Source: Pyxicephalus adspersus (lineage: Eukaryota; Chordata; Amphibia; Anura; Pyxicephalidae). Taken from it: a DNA stretch of 64,000 nucleotides. The stretch covers positions 124,054,496 to 124,118,495 of the forward strand of contig NC_092860.1 in the NCBI RefSeq assembly GCF_032062135.1. The letters are read 5' to 3'. A program made the translations under genes and the position numbers. This document shows positions 53,601 to 64,000 of this stretch, one piece after another. The first letter of the stretch is position 1. Every line of letters begins with the position of its first letter. The notes under the pieces were generated by a model. That model did not search any database. It worked only from the letters and a program-made list of their open reading frames with translations, and was not told the DNA's origin.

Positions 53601-56600
53601 GCATACGAATATTTTGCATATGTGTGTAGAATTGGCATATTCATATTTTCTGTAATATTATATGATGTAACTCCCAGTAAATATCCAATCTTCATTATGA
53701 CAAATATCCCTTCATTTAAATGTAACTTTTTTCTAGGACCCAGAAAGGTTTATGAGATATTAAGCCCTTTGTTGACAGAATAAATATCCACATTCTGATA
53801 GGGCCAACAAATAGTTTTATTTAACAAAGAATGTACAAATCACACGCTGTCTCTACTTCACTTTCAAAGCGACATTTCTTCCATGCAGTTCAGGACAATT
53901 GTCTTCCAATATTTGGTGTTTTCGAATCCCATTAAAACAAAATAAGTTGTATGCAACTTTCACCTTTCCTAACTTTAATGATGTTATAATAAGTTATAGT
54001 AATAAAATTGTTGATCCCAAGACCTCAACATTGTTTTTAACAGAATATTGTTAATAAAGCCCAGGTCTTGCTAAGCAGTAGAACAAACCAAAATATACTG
54101 TATTTACTTGGACATTAACCCTTTTATTTCTATTGACATAGAACATTGAAGACACCAGCAGCCTGGCCTATAGATTTACATCAGAAGTTACACTGTTCCT
54201 GTTCATGTAATTCCTGTACAGTCTGCTGACCTCCTCTATGCATTTCCAGCACTGTTATATTTTATAGCAAGCAATTATGTAGAAAACATGAATCAACATA
54301 TCAATCAATACATCAATACATCACCGGACACATTTAATCCTGCTAAAAGCAAAGCACAATTAATGGCAGCACACATCACGCCAGTATATTTTCTGACCTC
54401 TAGTGATAAAATGTAAAGTCCAGTTGGATTGCTCTTGGTTTCTGTATTGTATATGATTATACACTTGTTGAGGCCAGTTACAAACCTCAGCAATTTACCC
54501 TTAGCTCAAGAGTAAACCACATGTCAAAATAGTTAGTGTATCCAAAGAAAGAAAAAACAGCTGAATTGTTTTTGAAAATACTGACCTATGTTGTTATAGA
54601 TGTTCTTAACCTTAGCCCTTTCTACCTCCACTGCATTAATATTGGTTTCTTAAAGTGAACCATATGCCCACAGTGAGCTCACTAAGGTGTTTACAGATTC
54701 GGAACAATCAGTGAACACTTTAAAGTTAAATGAAAACATTTTATTATTTGGGGAGGATTGGACCCTTTTTGTAGGACTTTTACTGCAATCTGGGGCTCTG
54801 TTAGAGTAATATACTCTCACTTCCTGTAAAATAACTACATTTTCAGTTGACAGGACATGAGGAGAACTCTCCAATCTTCTCAGGCTGCAGGAGCTCTAAT
54901 GTAAACAACCAGCAGGTGTTTTCACCTGGGCCCACTGCCCTTTTCAAAGTCTTATTAGGTGAACATGTACCTGAAATAAGAAATTTTAGAAAAACATTAC
55001 TTTAACTTTATCTTCTGCATCACTGGTTGTGATATCACTGTACCTCCAGGATGATTCCTGTGGAGCTCAGAGCAGGTGAACTCTTGTAAAACGACACTCC
55101 AATCCATTCCCATCATATGCTCATGAGAGTTCAGCAGCTCTATGTTCCACAGGAATTTTCATTGAAGGTCAATGTTGTCTTTTTACCTGTGCACATTACA
55201 CAGAAGATGAGGATAAGGTGAAACTCTTCACCTACTATAAACAGATAATTTGGTAGGAGGCTCAGGAAATGTAAGTCTTGCATGACATGCTAGTCAACTT
55301 TAAAACAGCTACATGATCAGGTCAGGGATGACCTGTTTTTGAAGTATGTAAATAATTAAATGTACATAGGTTGGGGACAGGTACATTTTTAATGGGTAGT
55401 CTCATTGACCAATAGGGAGGCTCAAAGAAGAGTTTAGGAGTCCTATACCCAGGATCTTCTGACTGTTTTAGGTCTATTACTAAACAAAACCTATACTAAA
55501 CTTTTTTAATTAGTTTATGACATGCTTATAGTGGATTATCCAGATTTTTCACAGTAGTATGTGTATGTGACAGTGTAGTTTAAATAAAATCATAGACATA
55601 ATAAATAATATGTTTACCAATTTTATCATGTACAGATTCATCTTTTTGTAGTTGCTTTTTCTTTATAAGCCGGATTTAATAGGATTTCCCAAGGAGTGTT
55701 ATAATTCCTGTGTAGGGTCAACAACCAGATGGGCCAGAATGTTTGCCATCCATGGCCATCCTCACAGTCGGGTAAGTTTAATGAAACCTCCTGGTAAGGG
55801 GAAGATGGTATTGCAGGATTCCTAGCTTAAGGAAAAGGGACAGTAATATAAAAGATTAATAATAATAATGAAATATTGTAAAACACTAGCATTAGCTACT
55901 TTTCTTATGAATATAGTAAAATGATGCGCGGCTGATTGAGGATATTTTCAGTGTACATATGTTACTGGTTGATATAAGGTGCATGTTTTTAACTGTTTGT
56001 TAATGTAATCAACAAATCAGTCAATCACATGACAGCAACTCTAATAATTTGGGCATGTAGATATTGTCAAGATGCCCTTCAGAAGTTCAAACTGAGCATC
56101 AGAATGGGGGAGAAAGACTATTTTAAGAACTTTGAACATGGTTGTTGGTGCTAAGTGGGCTGGTCTCTGCATTTCAAAAACTCCTGATCTACTGCCATTT
56201 GCAAACACAACCATGTCTACAATTTACAGGGAATGGACTGAAAAAGGGAGAATATCAAGTGAGCAACAGGTCTCTGGGCCACAGGGCCTAGTTGATGCTG
56301 AGGTCAGAGGAGAACGGCCAGGCCAGTTTAAACTGATAGAAAGGTCACAGTAACTAACATTACCACTTGTTACAACCAAAATATACAGAAGAGTTTCTCT
56401 GAATGCACAACATGTCAAACCGTGAAGCAGATGGGCTACAGCAGCATGAAACCACAGCAGGTGCCCCTTCCTGTCAGCCCAAAGGACAGGCACTGGAGGC
56501 TACAGTTCACATATGTTCATGAAAATTGGACAATAGAGGACAGGAATTACCTTGTCTGGTGTTTTGAGTCTCTATTTATGCTGTGACATTTAGATGGTAG

Positions 56601-59600
56601 GATGAGTCTTTGGTGTCAACAACATGAAAGCATTGATCCGTCCTGCCTTGTATTAATGGTTCAGGCTGGTGGAGGTGGGCTAATAATATAGGGAATATTT
56701 TTCAGGCACGCTTTGGGCCCTTTGTTCCAATTAAAAATGTCACACCTTAGTATTGTTGCTGACCCTGTCCTTCCCTTTATGACCCAAGTGTACCCATCTT
56801 GTGATGGCTACTTCCAGCAAAGATACTGGTTATGTCACAAAGCTGAAATCATCTCAAACTGGTTTCTTGAGCATGACAATGAGATCACTGAATTCAAATA
56901 GCCTCCCATTTATCATCTAATTCCAATGGAGCACCTTTGGTATGTGGTGGAATAGGAGATGGATGTGCAGCCCACAAATCTGTATCAACTGACTCATTCT
57001 ATCATGTCAATATGGACCAAAATCCTTGAGGAATATTTCCAGCACCTTGCTGAATCTATGGCATGAAGAATAAAGGCAGTACTGATGACCCAACCTAGTA
57101 CTAGCAAGGTGTATACCTGTATTTACATCTTACTGGTCTCCATGAAATTACATCAATTTTAGACAACAATATGGCAGCTTTTGTGTTACAAATATTATTA
57201 AGAAGAAATGTATCTAAAACAGAGCAAATATTGTAATAATAATTATATTGTACCTTTATTATTTCATCTGCCATCACAGAGAACATCAGATTGAATAATT
57301 ACAATGACACACCCAGTACAGCTGATAATGTCAAATGTTATCCATAGGATATCTATCTGAAATCATCTAATAATAACTGTAATAAAAGAAAACGTCAACA
57401 ATGTTTTTTTGTGTGTAAACTAATATGATCTATGTAGTTAAATATTTTGCTTGTACTAGAATCAGTAACACCAACTACATATAGAAAGACCATATAGTCC
57501 AGTAAAACGAATGTCATGTACCATGAGATCCCAGTCAATGGCACATGTATCACAGCAGGTAATTCCATCTCCTGTGCACACCCATGTTCTGCAGCAATGC
57601 ACATTTATTGCACAGCATGGTAAAACATATTATTATCCATTCTGTATGGCACCCTGATGCCACTTGCTCCAAGACCAACCAGTCATAGCAGTCCATTTTT
57701 AAAATATATGAAATAATTGATCAGATAAATACTATGCTATGCTCCATTTAAAGAAGAAACTCTACTATACCACAATGTGTAACAATTGATTTACAGCTCA
57801 TTTAGCATGAGAGCATGTCTGTGCTATGAGCAATGAGATTGTCTAGCAAAGTGTAAGATGTTTAGAGACATTTTACTTAGCAAAGAGAATGTTAGTCTAG
57901 CTTAGTACCTAAAGTAAAACCCATTATATTAAAGTAGTTAAACAATAGAATTTTGCTTTATCTACAAATCAAATAAACATGCACTGATCCTTTACTATAT
58001 CAACCCTACAGAGTACCTTGCTTATCATGAACACTTATTATTACCCCAGGAAAAGTTGAAACGTATGTTAGTTCAAAAAAACAGGGCTGTGTATGGACAC
58101 CCTAACAAAAAATGTAAGGTTCATTCATAGGGTGACGTCCTTTATTGCTCAGTGCAGTAAAATTACAACATTAGACATTTTTTCCAATGGTGCCATTTCC
58201 ATCATTGCCCTGTGTACAAGTTCCATTTCACTCAATGTATGTCAACATTCACTGCAAGAATAGCTCTCCAAACAGCAATCCTTGCTAGTCTGGTTGTGCA
58301 TGTTTTGCCATGTTTATCCATGGGCTCATTCCTATAATATGTATAATGTATGGTGTGTGTGAATCAAAGTTAATTAAAACAATGCAATGACCTCAGCATC
58401 TCTGTGGAAGTCAGTAAACTAATAATCTGAAAATCATTAGGTTAGGAGGTGCGTTTTGTGCTCAGGAGTTGATCAGTCCTAAGGTACACGAGGCCTGATT
58501 GTTTTTCCATTGGATGTGCATGGTACTGAACAAAGCACACAAGACAAACTCTCCATACAGCAGAATGTGTGCTTCCAGGTTGTAACTGAATAGTTAGTTG
58601 GAACTGATCAAATCAACATCCTGGCTGTTGCCATATATTATTCCACGTATTGGAATAGTCATGTGCCATCACACCATCATAATATAGTAGCCTTACATGA
58701 CCTTTACAGATGAGGAAACCTGTAATAAAACATCCAATTTTTCAGGGAACCCCTGCTACAATCACTATATCCACAGCTCACAGTACATTAGTATGGTGGC
58801 CAGTAGGAAGAATGACTCTTACATTGCTAATCAGTGGAAAGAATGTCACCTTTGCCAAAAAGATCATTGGTGTCAGTTAAAATGACCTAAGAGCTACATA
58901 TTGCTAATTGCTTACCATCTAGAGGAACCTTGTGATTCCACGGAACAGTGGTACAGCAAAACTGCTTTTTATCTTGTATCAGAAACCCTTCAATGGTGGC
59001 AATTCTAGTCATACTCAGCTAGTTAGAAGCCCCTCAGAACTGACCCATACTAATTTCTTCTTATGTAGTCTACTAGATTGTAAGCTCTTCGGGGCAGGGT
59101 CCTCTCCTCCTGTATTACCGTCTGTATTGGTCTGTCATTTGCAACCCCTATTTATTGTACAGCGCTGCGTAATATGTTGGCTCTATATAAATCCTGTTTA
59201 TTATTAATAATAATAATAATAATAGTAAAAGGCAATACTATAATATAGGAAGAACCTATCACGGGCCGAGCTAGCATGCTTAGAGGGCCCATTTCCACCT
59301 ATCAAGCATTGCATTGCATTCTAATAAGTTTTTCAGGTGGGGCTACACCTCCTAAAATGTGTTAACTACACCAAAGATACAAAACAACCATCACTAAAAC
59401 ATGTAGATGAGAAGTTTACACTACACACTACACTACACTACTCTACACTATGCAATTTTCTCTGATATTTTTTATTTTATATAATGTTTGGCATCCAAAT
59501 TAATCCTTTGCATTTGACTACAATGTACCATCCACCATTTGATTTGTATCAGTATGGTTCAATATGGCTGTAAACCAATAAATAAAAAAACCCTGCCTTG

Positions 59601-60822
59601 CCTGATGAAATTTTAAATGAACATTCTGACTAATCATAAATAGCAAAAATCTATTTAACCAAAAATATTGCATTGTGTATGCCTAGCATTAGAATGGTCA
59701 GACCTAGCATGTAATCTGGTTATCTATGTACAGCCTGTGGTTAATGTTTCTATATCTATTAATTCAATGAAATTGGCCCTTAGTATAAATAAAGTAAAGG
59801 GTATAAAAATAACCCTTTACTTTATTGTGCATGGGCAACAATTGCTCTAAACAACATCTGTCTGATGTGCAGCATTTTTGAAAAGTCTGCTATGGATTGG
59901 AGGCAATTACAAATCATTCTGTACTACTGATGAATGTCTGATATTAAAAGGCTCATAGCGACAATGCGTAAATCCAACCCGGTGCTATCTGTCCTTAAAA
60001 AACTTTATTTAAATTAAAAGTCTTCTTCTTTTTTTTTTTTTTTTGCTGTAGCTGCATTAAATTGATCTCTCTTATAAACACAAAAACTAATGCAAATGTA
60101 ACATCAGCTACAAAAACAGAAAGTATGTATTTATACATCCCCAAATAATGTTTAATGATAGTGGTTCTCATAGTGGCTTTTCAACTACCAGGGCATGTGA
60201 GGAGTCACAAGTTCACCTTGAGTGAATCATAAATGAAGGTATGGGATGATAAATGTACACCTGTTGGCTTCCCAGGTACCCTTCCACCCTCCTACCTGAT
60301 ATTCCCCAGTGCAGAGGTGATTTACCTGAGATTCATATCTCCATTCACCAGAAGTGACATGATGTTAGAGAGGTTTCCTCCAGGACAGCAGCCACACAGC
60401 AGCACAGCAATAGCAGCAACTTCATTTAGAGAAAAGATCAGAGCCAACAAAAAAGCCACCAGAGGCATGAGGACAAACTGGCAGATGAGTGCCAGGAGGG
60501 CTCCAATGGGTCTTCTGAGATGTTCTCCTATCTGGCTGACCTCCACTGTACAGCCCAGGCCCAGCATGGTGACACATAGAGCCACCCCAACAAATACACT
60601 CAAGAAATGGTTCAATGGGCTATCCCAGAATGGAGCAGAAGTGGCCAATTGTTCAGGCAAAGATCTCTGAAGCATTGCTACCATGCTCTTGGGTTCTGTC
60701 CTTTCAACCTCCGAAATGTCAGTGGTAGCAATCTCCAATGGTGAGCTTTCTGTAAAGTTCTCCCCAAAGTTCCATTGGGAAGAGTTAGATAAATCCATTA
60801 TGCTGATACTTGAGTTTTCCAT
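44137..60822 (-). CDS. SLC10A4: SLC10A4 sodium/bile-acid cotransporter-family protein, 3 coding exons
   Basis: Exons on the - strand: 60822-60326, 51896-51686 and 44652-44137, giving 407 residues. SLC10A4 is an orphan SLC10 member found on synaptic vesicles of cholinergic and monoaminergic neurons in mammals, where it influences transmitter storage. Residues 1-65 are an extracellular or lumenal N-terminus with N-glycosylation sequons at N3, N13 and N22. Multiple hydrophobic helices follow from about residue 70 to 352. The family ion-site motifs are present: CCPGGNLSN (145-153) and LETGCQN (303-309). The cytosolic tail has [20 protein letters not shown]. The ATG at 60822 is chosen because it has A at -3 and G at +4; the in-frame codon further upstream at 60975 is GTG. 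The N-terminus is shorter than in the human protein (437 residues as remembered). Confidence 0.95.
45665..45855 (+). mobile_element. Dispersed hAT-type repeat, copy D
   Basis: It starts with the best-preserved family terminus, cagtgtttcttgacc, followed by tttttaacatgagggaaccc. It is truncated or degraded on the right after cagatttccaaagcaatag. Confidence 0.6.
46366..46470 (+). repeat. Degraded L2-type 3' tail
   Basis: tattagattgtgagctcttt, then cacataatatgtaggtgctat and ataactacaataaat match the order of blocks in the better LINE tails, with many substitutions. Confidence 0.5.
47408..47532. mobile_element. MITE nested in the Tc1 relic
   Basis: Inverted ends ttgctttattaaag (47410-47423) and ctttaataaagcaa (47517-47530) are perfect reverse complements around about 95 bp. 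The Tc1 reading resumes on the other side. Confidence 0.75.
47870..48110. mobile_element. Non-autonomous hAT element, copy 2, with perfect 8-bp duplication
   Basis: It starts cagcggtcgccaacc and ends ggttggcgaccactg, inverted repeats with one mismatch. It is flanked on both sides by tattaaag (47862-47869 and 48111-48118). At 241 bp it has no coding capacity. It is inserted into the Tc1 relic and is therefore younger than it. Confidence 0.92.
49884..49902. repeat. (CTAT)n microsatellite at gap edge
   Basis: ctatctatctatctat runs into the N gap. The gap probably spans an expanded tetranucleotide array. Confidence 0.7.
49903..50376. other. Assembly gap (N)
   Basis: 474 undetermined bases. Any reading frame across it is meaningless. 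Confidence 0.99.
50377..50462. mobile_element. Right end of a MITE cut by the gap
   Basis: It has palindromic cgaacgatttttgcc and cgatcgttcgttcgtcgttc, then gtgtgtacgcagcttaac, a terminus like that of the element at 7893-8154. The left part is lost in the N run. Confidence 0.45.
51686..51896 (-). CDS. SLC10A4: SLC10A4 exon 2
   Basis: Acceptor ctatag, donor gtaggc. It completes Ser166 and encodes [40 protein letters not shown] and [14 protein letters not shown], two to three membrane helices. Confidence 0.96.
52558..52864. other. Assembly gap (N)
   Basis: 307 undetermined bases next to mariner-like sequence. Inverted or repeated transposon copies may explain the assembly failure. Confidence 0.99.
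52865..53200. mobile_element. Two mariner-like transposase fragments in inverted orientation
   Basis: On the - strand from about 53200 downward the translation shows [16 protein letters not shown] and, after a frameshift, [19 protein letters not shown], resembling mariner N-terminal helix-turn-helix domains. On the + strand 52865-52960 encodes a second version of the first part ([20 protein letters not shown]). The two copies meet at about 52960. Both have stops or shifts. Confidence 0.55.
56000..57115 (+). mobile_element. Tc1-like transposon relic, nearly full length
   Basis: Translated + strand fragments in shifting frames show a Tc1-type transposase. Examples are [12 protein letters not shown] near 56428, a segment around [20 protein letters not shown] (56740-56799) and [18 protein letters not shown] (56836-56889). 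The last corresponds to the catalytic region around the second Asp, here damaged (QQRYWL where the family has an Asp-Asn-Ala-type motif). Many stops are present. It is a dead copy in SLC10A4 intron 1. The terminal repeats are not preserved well enough to mark exact ends. Confidence 0.8.
58706..58955 (+). mobile_element. Dispersed hAT-type repeat, copy E
   Basis: It contains cagggaacccctgctacaat, cacagctcacagtacattag and aaaaagatcattggtgtcag in the same order as copies B and C. Both termini are degraded. Confidence 0.55.
59069..59224 (+). repeat. L2-clade LINE 3' end
   Basis: It has tagattgtaagctcttcggg, then gtacagcgctgcgtaatatg, atataaatcctgttta and an (AAT)n tail. Only the last 150 bp of the element are present. 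Confidence 0.8.
59420..59452. repeat. Short (CACTA)n-like tandem tract
   Basis: acactacacactacactaca followed by ctactctacacta, imperfect pentamer repeats. Confidence 0.7.
59802..60124 (+). repeat. Direct repeat, left copy, flanking SLC10A4 exon 1
   Basis: 323 bp closely matching 61143-61529 at a constant offset of 1341 over the first part. Shared blocks include gtctgatgtgcagcat, aaaagtctgctatggattgg, aaatccaacccggtgctatc and attgatctctctt. Similarity ends abruptly on both sides. Confidence 0.92.
60326..60822 (-). CDS. SLC10A4: SLC10A4 exon 1
   Basis: Starts [10 protein letters not shown] and ends GDMNL plus two bases of Ser before donor gtaaat. It carries the glycosylated N-terminus, [35 protein letters not shown] and [20 protein letters not shown]. 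It lies between two direct repeats. Confidence 0.95.
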
Positions 60823-60975
60823 TCTTGAAACTGTAACCAGCCTTCTTCCCTTGTTGGTGAATGAAGTAGGACCAGTGAAGAGGAGGGGTAGGAGCAGGCA
60901 GGCTGGCCCTATCTCATCCTCAAGCAGCAGGCAGACAATAATCTGGCCAGGAACAAGCTGACTCTCCTCTATCAC

Positions 60976-61095
60976 ATCTCATGCAGCCATCCACCTCACC
61001 CTCCTCACCACACCCCCACCACAGCACAACAAGCACAATGACAGTTGATGGTCTATCCCTATCAATCAGCTGCTCACTCTTCATATTAAATAACA
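60976..61095 (-). promoter_or_regulatory. SLC10A4: Possible SLC10A4 promoter/5' UTR
   Basis: Upstream of the ATG on the - strand are a CACCC/KLF-type box (ggtgggggtgtgg, about 61008-61022), an E-box cagctg (61067-61072) and an AT-rich tatttaat (about 61094-61087). These are motif matches only; the transcription start is not visible. Confidence 0.25.
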
Positions 61096-61142
61096 GAGCT
61101 AACACAATTCTGCCCTCCTTTTATTTTTCCAGGAAAAAACAA

Positions 61143-61529
61143 TATAAAAATAACCCTTTACTATATTGTGCATGGGCAACAATTGCTATAATCAACATCT
61201 GTCTGATGTGCAGCATCTTTGAAAAGTCTGCTATGGATTGGAGGCAATTACAAATCATTTCGTACCACTGATGAATGTCTGATATTAAAAGGTTCATAGC
61301 GACAATGAGTAAATCCAACCCGGTGCTATCTGTCCTTAATAAACCTTATTTAAATCAGACGTCTTCTTCTTCTCTTTTTATTGTTTTTTTTTTTTTTTGC
61401 TGTAGCTGCATTTAATTGATCTCTCTTGTAAACACAAAAACTAATGCAAATGTAGCATTTTTTTTATTGTAAAATAAAATTAATACTATATTTAGTATTC
61501 AGAAAACATCAGCTACAAAAAGAGAAAGT
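61143..61529 (+). repeat. Direct repeat, right copy, flanking SLC10A4 exon 1
   Basis: Matches 59802-60124. It differs by scattered substitutions, a longer T-rich run near 61373-61398 and about 60 extra bases (61457-61506) that contain an attagtattc-type AT-rich insert. Confidence 0.92.
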
Positions 61530-61640
61530 GCACCAAATGTATTCATAAATATCATCAAACCAAGCTTTTACAGGTTACCTAATGATAAAATAAAGAGGTT
61601 TATTTAAAGAAACAACTTAATAATAAAGAACAATTTGCAT

Positions 61641-61871
61641 TTAAAGCAGAACTAAATAAAAAATAAAAAAATCACACTTACTTATTTATCCTCCGATCAC
61701 TCAATCCCGCCAGAGATGTCTTCAATTGGGTCCCACGCCCCCTGATATCCATCTTCATCCAGGCGCCACCATCTTCGTCCTTCTTCTTCCTCCTTCTGGC
61801 TACATCACCCAATCTCGTAGTTGTCTACACTTTTATGTAAAGTAAAAATTTTGGTGATAGGTCTGCTTTAA
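61641..61871. mobile_element. TTAA-flanked miniature element, copy 2
   Basis: It starts ttaaagcagaactaaat and ends gataggtctgctttaa, with TTAA at 61641-61644 and 61868-61871. Ends and internal ttttatgtaaagtaaaaatt agree with copy 1 at 7072-7425, while the middle differs and is pyrimidine-rich. Confidence 0.65.
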
Positions 61872-61960
61872 ACTGATTTAACCAAGAGCAGGAATTTAAA
61901 CCTAGCACCCCAAAAACTGACCTTTTGATCACTAAGGCACCGTGTATATGGAATTAATTT

Positions 61961-62341
61961 CATTACAATGACCTACTACTGACTTCCTCACTCATAACCT
62001 CATCACACGCACGGCTCCTAGACTTTTCTAGGGCTGCCCCAACTCTCTGGAATGGTCTTCCTCGTCCTATTCGGCTTGCTCCCACTTTCTGCTTATATAA
62101 AAGAGCCCTTAAAAGCCATTTTTTCAAACGTGCCCACTCATCTTCTTCTGTCTCTTAAACCCTCACTACTTACCCACCATTCCATATCTCCCCTCCTATT
62201 GTGTGTGAAATTCCCCGGATCTCTTAGATTGTAAGCTCTTCGGGGCAGGGTCCTCTCCTCCTCTGTGTCACTGTCTGTATCTCTCTGTCATTTGCAACCC
62301 CCATTTAATGTACAGCGCTGCGTAATATGTTGGCGCTATAA
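61961..62341 (+). mobile_element. L2-clade LINE 3' fragment with RT C-terminal remnant
   Basis: The start (atgacctactactgacttcc, ctctggaatggtcttcctcg) matches 11287-11390 of the longer copy, including the LWNGLP-type remnant. The standard 3' tail follows. This copy lacks a long microsatellite and ends at gttggcgctata. Confidence 0.85.
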
Positions 62342-62655
62342 TTCATACAGAAACTCAATTTATGTCACTTGTAACAATCACTGCACAGACAAGCTACCAA
62401 GCGGCCTTTCTGTTCTTTGACGTGGATTTAGGAAGGACTAGTTTGAGGCTCCCTATTGCAATCTCTCCAGTAGTTAAACAATAAGTCTCATGAATGATTA
62501 GTTGTTTAATAGACTGGATAGTTAAACATCTTTTTGGGATGCCTATATGCATGTTAGATATTCACCCGAGACCACCATGAATGAATGTCTGTAGCAATGG
62601 GAGTCTAGCCTCTTCTTTACAAAGGGCAAGCCTCCATAACCTCTGATGTCAGCTC

Positions 62656-62905
62656 TGTGTGTGGATTTCTGGATCCATGGATATTCTGAGCCTGGCTCAC
62701 CCCAGGTGTGACTTTTACATATGTACTGTATATATATGATATATGTGTATATGGTCGTCATCCAAGGATCAATACTTCAGGCCTTGTTTTCCCCTGGTGT
62801 CACCCCTCTGTGTGGTTGTTCTGGACCCATGGATATTCTGGGCCTGGGTCCCCTCCGTAGCTGAACATCATCCATGGATCCGTGCTTCATGCCTCCAAAA
62901 CTTCT
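62656..62905 (+). repeat. Interleaved short direct repeats
   Basis: About 40 bp at 62660-62702 and 62811-62853 both contain gtgtgg, ttctgga(t/c)ccatggatat and tctg(a/g)gcctgg. A second pair, 62756-62790 and 62865-62900, shares catccaaggatcaatacttc-like text (cat caggcc/catgcc tail). This is minisatellite-like. Confidence 0.65.
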
Positions 62906-64000
62906 GGTGTCCCCTTACTGTACAGCTGTATTCTGATGTTATCAGACATCTCCATTATCCTCTCTGTATTATCTCCTTTTCATAAGGGGCTGCAGGTGTT
63001 TGTACTTTACAAAGATACGTTCCTGTCAGATGGTTCCTAGAAATACCCTTCAGGGCAGAAATGCAATGCAATCAATGTATTTCTTTTTTCACTAACCTTC
63101 TACAGGTTCCTAAAATATCCATTTCACCCAGAAAATAAGGCTGATTTGGTTGATATGGAGCAACTTTATAGATTTATTAATTATCATCAATAATGTGTTA
63201 AAATAAATATATTACAGCATACTAGTACCTAAATATGTTACCTGAAATAATTATCTTTTCCTAAAGCAAAACAAAAAACTGATGAAGAATCCTCAATCCC
63301 TCCACAAAGTCCAGCAGGTCCCACCCTGTCCTGGCGCAGATGGAACAACAGGCATGGCCATCCTATTTTTTTCTCCTCCCCCCAAAAAATTAAAAAAACA
63401 CATTTTTACATTATATACAGTAAAAGGTTTTTCCACCCTTTATAATAATTTTAAAAAGGTGGTGATCCGCTTTAAGCTTTATTCCTGCAGAAAACAATAT
63501 CTTGTATTGACGTTCAATAATTTAAAGATAACTGCCATAGTTTTTATACACTTCCAGGACCTGGTATGTAAATGCAGAGTCTGGTTAACTGGAACACCCA
63601 GCTTTTCTAAAAAAAAATTGTACTAATGGAAAAGGTTAAAATATAAAACATTGGAAGAAAAGTAAATAATACCTTTCTCACAAAGAGTGTTTGGGTGCTC
63701 ACTTGGAGGTGCGACTTTCAAGGTGCCAACTGTTGGGAGCTGGCAGGAACACTTGAATCCAATGCCTGTCTCCTACGCTCTCCAAAATTATTGAACAATG
63801 ATTTGTGATTTCTACTTTAGCTAGAACCTGTAGAACAATAAAGCACCCGTACTGCTTTCACTCAGACAACTATATTCTACCAATGCTGGGTATTCACTGT
63901 ACATTTTCTCTCAATGGTACCTTCGATCAACTACAAGTATTGGAAGTACCATTCATATGTCTGTTAGTTGATGACCAATATGACTGATTTTATATGTAAT
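62906..64000. other. Unannotated right flank
   Basis: Upstream of SLC10A4. AT-rich, with no gene or repeat that I can name. A gatccgctttaagc near 63465 could be a remnant of the TTAA-type element ends. Confidence 0.55.

Larger units (their letters stand above)
51897..60325 (-). other. SLC10A4 intron 1 (8.43 kb)
   Basis: It contains an N gap (52558-52864), two inverted mariner-like fragments (52865-53200), a Tc1 relic (56000-57115), a hAT copy (58706-58955), an L2 tail (59069-59224) and one of the two direct repeats (59802-60124). The 53.2-56.0 kb stretch has no recognised feature. Confidence 0.7.

Noticed and set aside
60823..60975. Extending SLC10A4 upstream to 60975
   Set aside because: The codon there is GTG, and the translated extension has no similarity to the family, while ATG 60822 has a good initiation context.
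59802..61529. Reading the direct repeats around SLC10A4 exon 1 as LTRs of a retroelement
   Set aside because: The interior is a genuine SLC10A4 exon with a splice donor on the opposite strand. No primer-binding site, polypurine tract or TG...CA ends are seen.

Overview
This window is vertebrate nuclear DNA, most probably from a frog. It holds intron-rich genes with consensus GT-AG splice sites. A zygote-arrest gene resembles the amphibian form. The repeats are a frog-like mixture: L2-clade LINE 3' ends, Tc1/mariner relics, hAT and TTAA-flanked miniature elements. The ranoid-frog suggestion rests on repeat families remembered, not on a search. Two runs of N (49903-50376 and 52558-52864) are assembly gaps.

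Three genes are present. (1) FRYL, + strand: the C-terminal half, in 28 exons from 932 to the stop at 30561-30563, about 1,510 residues, followed by a 3' UTR reaching roughly 32.5 kb. The first half of the gene lies upstream of the window. All 28 exons join in one open frame, including two microexons of 9 and 18 nt. (2) ZAR1, - strand: a complete four-exon gene at 37876-35662 encoding 313 residues, with an acidic middle and the C-terminal cysteine-rich domain. (3) SLC10A4, - strand: a complete three-exon coding region spread over 60822-44137, encoding 407 residues of an orphan SLC10 (bile-acid/sodium symporter family) transporter.

The order FRYL -> <- ZAR1 <- SLC10A4 is the arrangement known at human 4p11-p12. 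It also parallels the FRY-ZAR1L neighbourhood next to BRCA2 on human chromosome 13, so this is a conserved block of whole-genome-duplication origin. The genes do not form a functional pathway. FRYL is a giant Furry-family scaffold, ZAR1 is an oocyte RNA-binding translational regulator, and SLC10A4 is a synaptic-vesicle protein in other vertebrates.

The rest is introns and intergenic DNA with many transposon remnants. Several are defined well enough to show target-site duplications: hAT elements at 18472-18756, 42825-43103 and 47870-48110. Others show inverted repeats (12213-12407, 38806-39790) or nesting (a Tc1 relic broken by later insertions at 47190-48310). The most unusual structures are two near-identical direct repeats flanking SLC10A4 exon 1, a 985-bp element with long inverted termini between ZAR1 and SLC10A4, a 29-T run in a 94-nt ZAR1 intron, and the two FRYL microexons. 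I found no sign of an unknown enzymatic or defence system.
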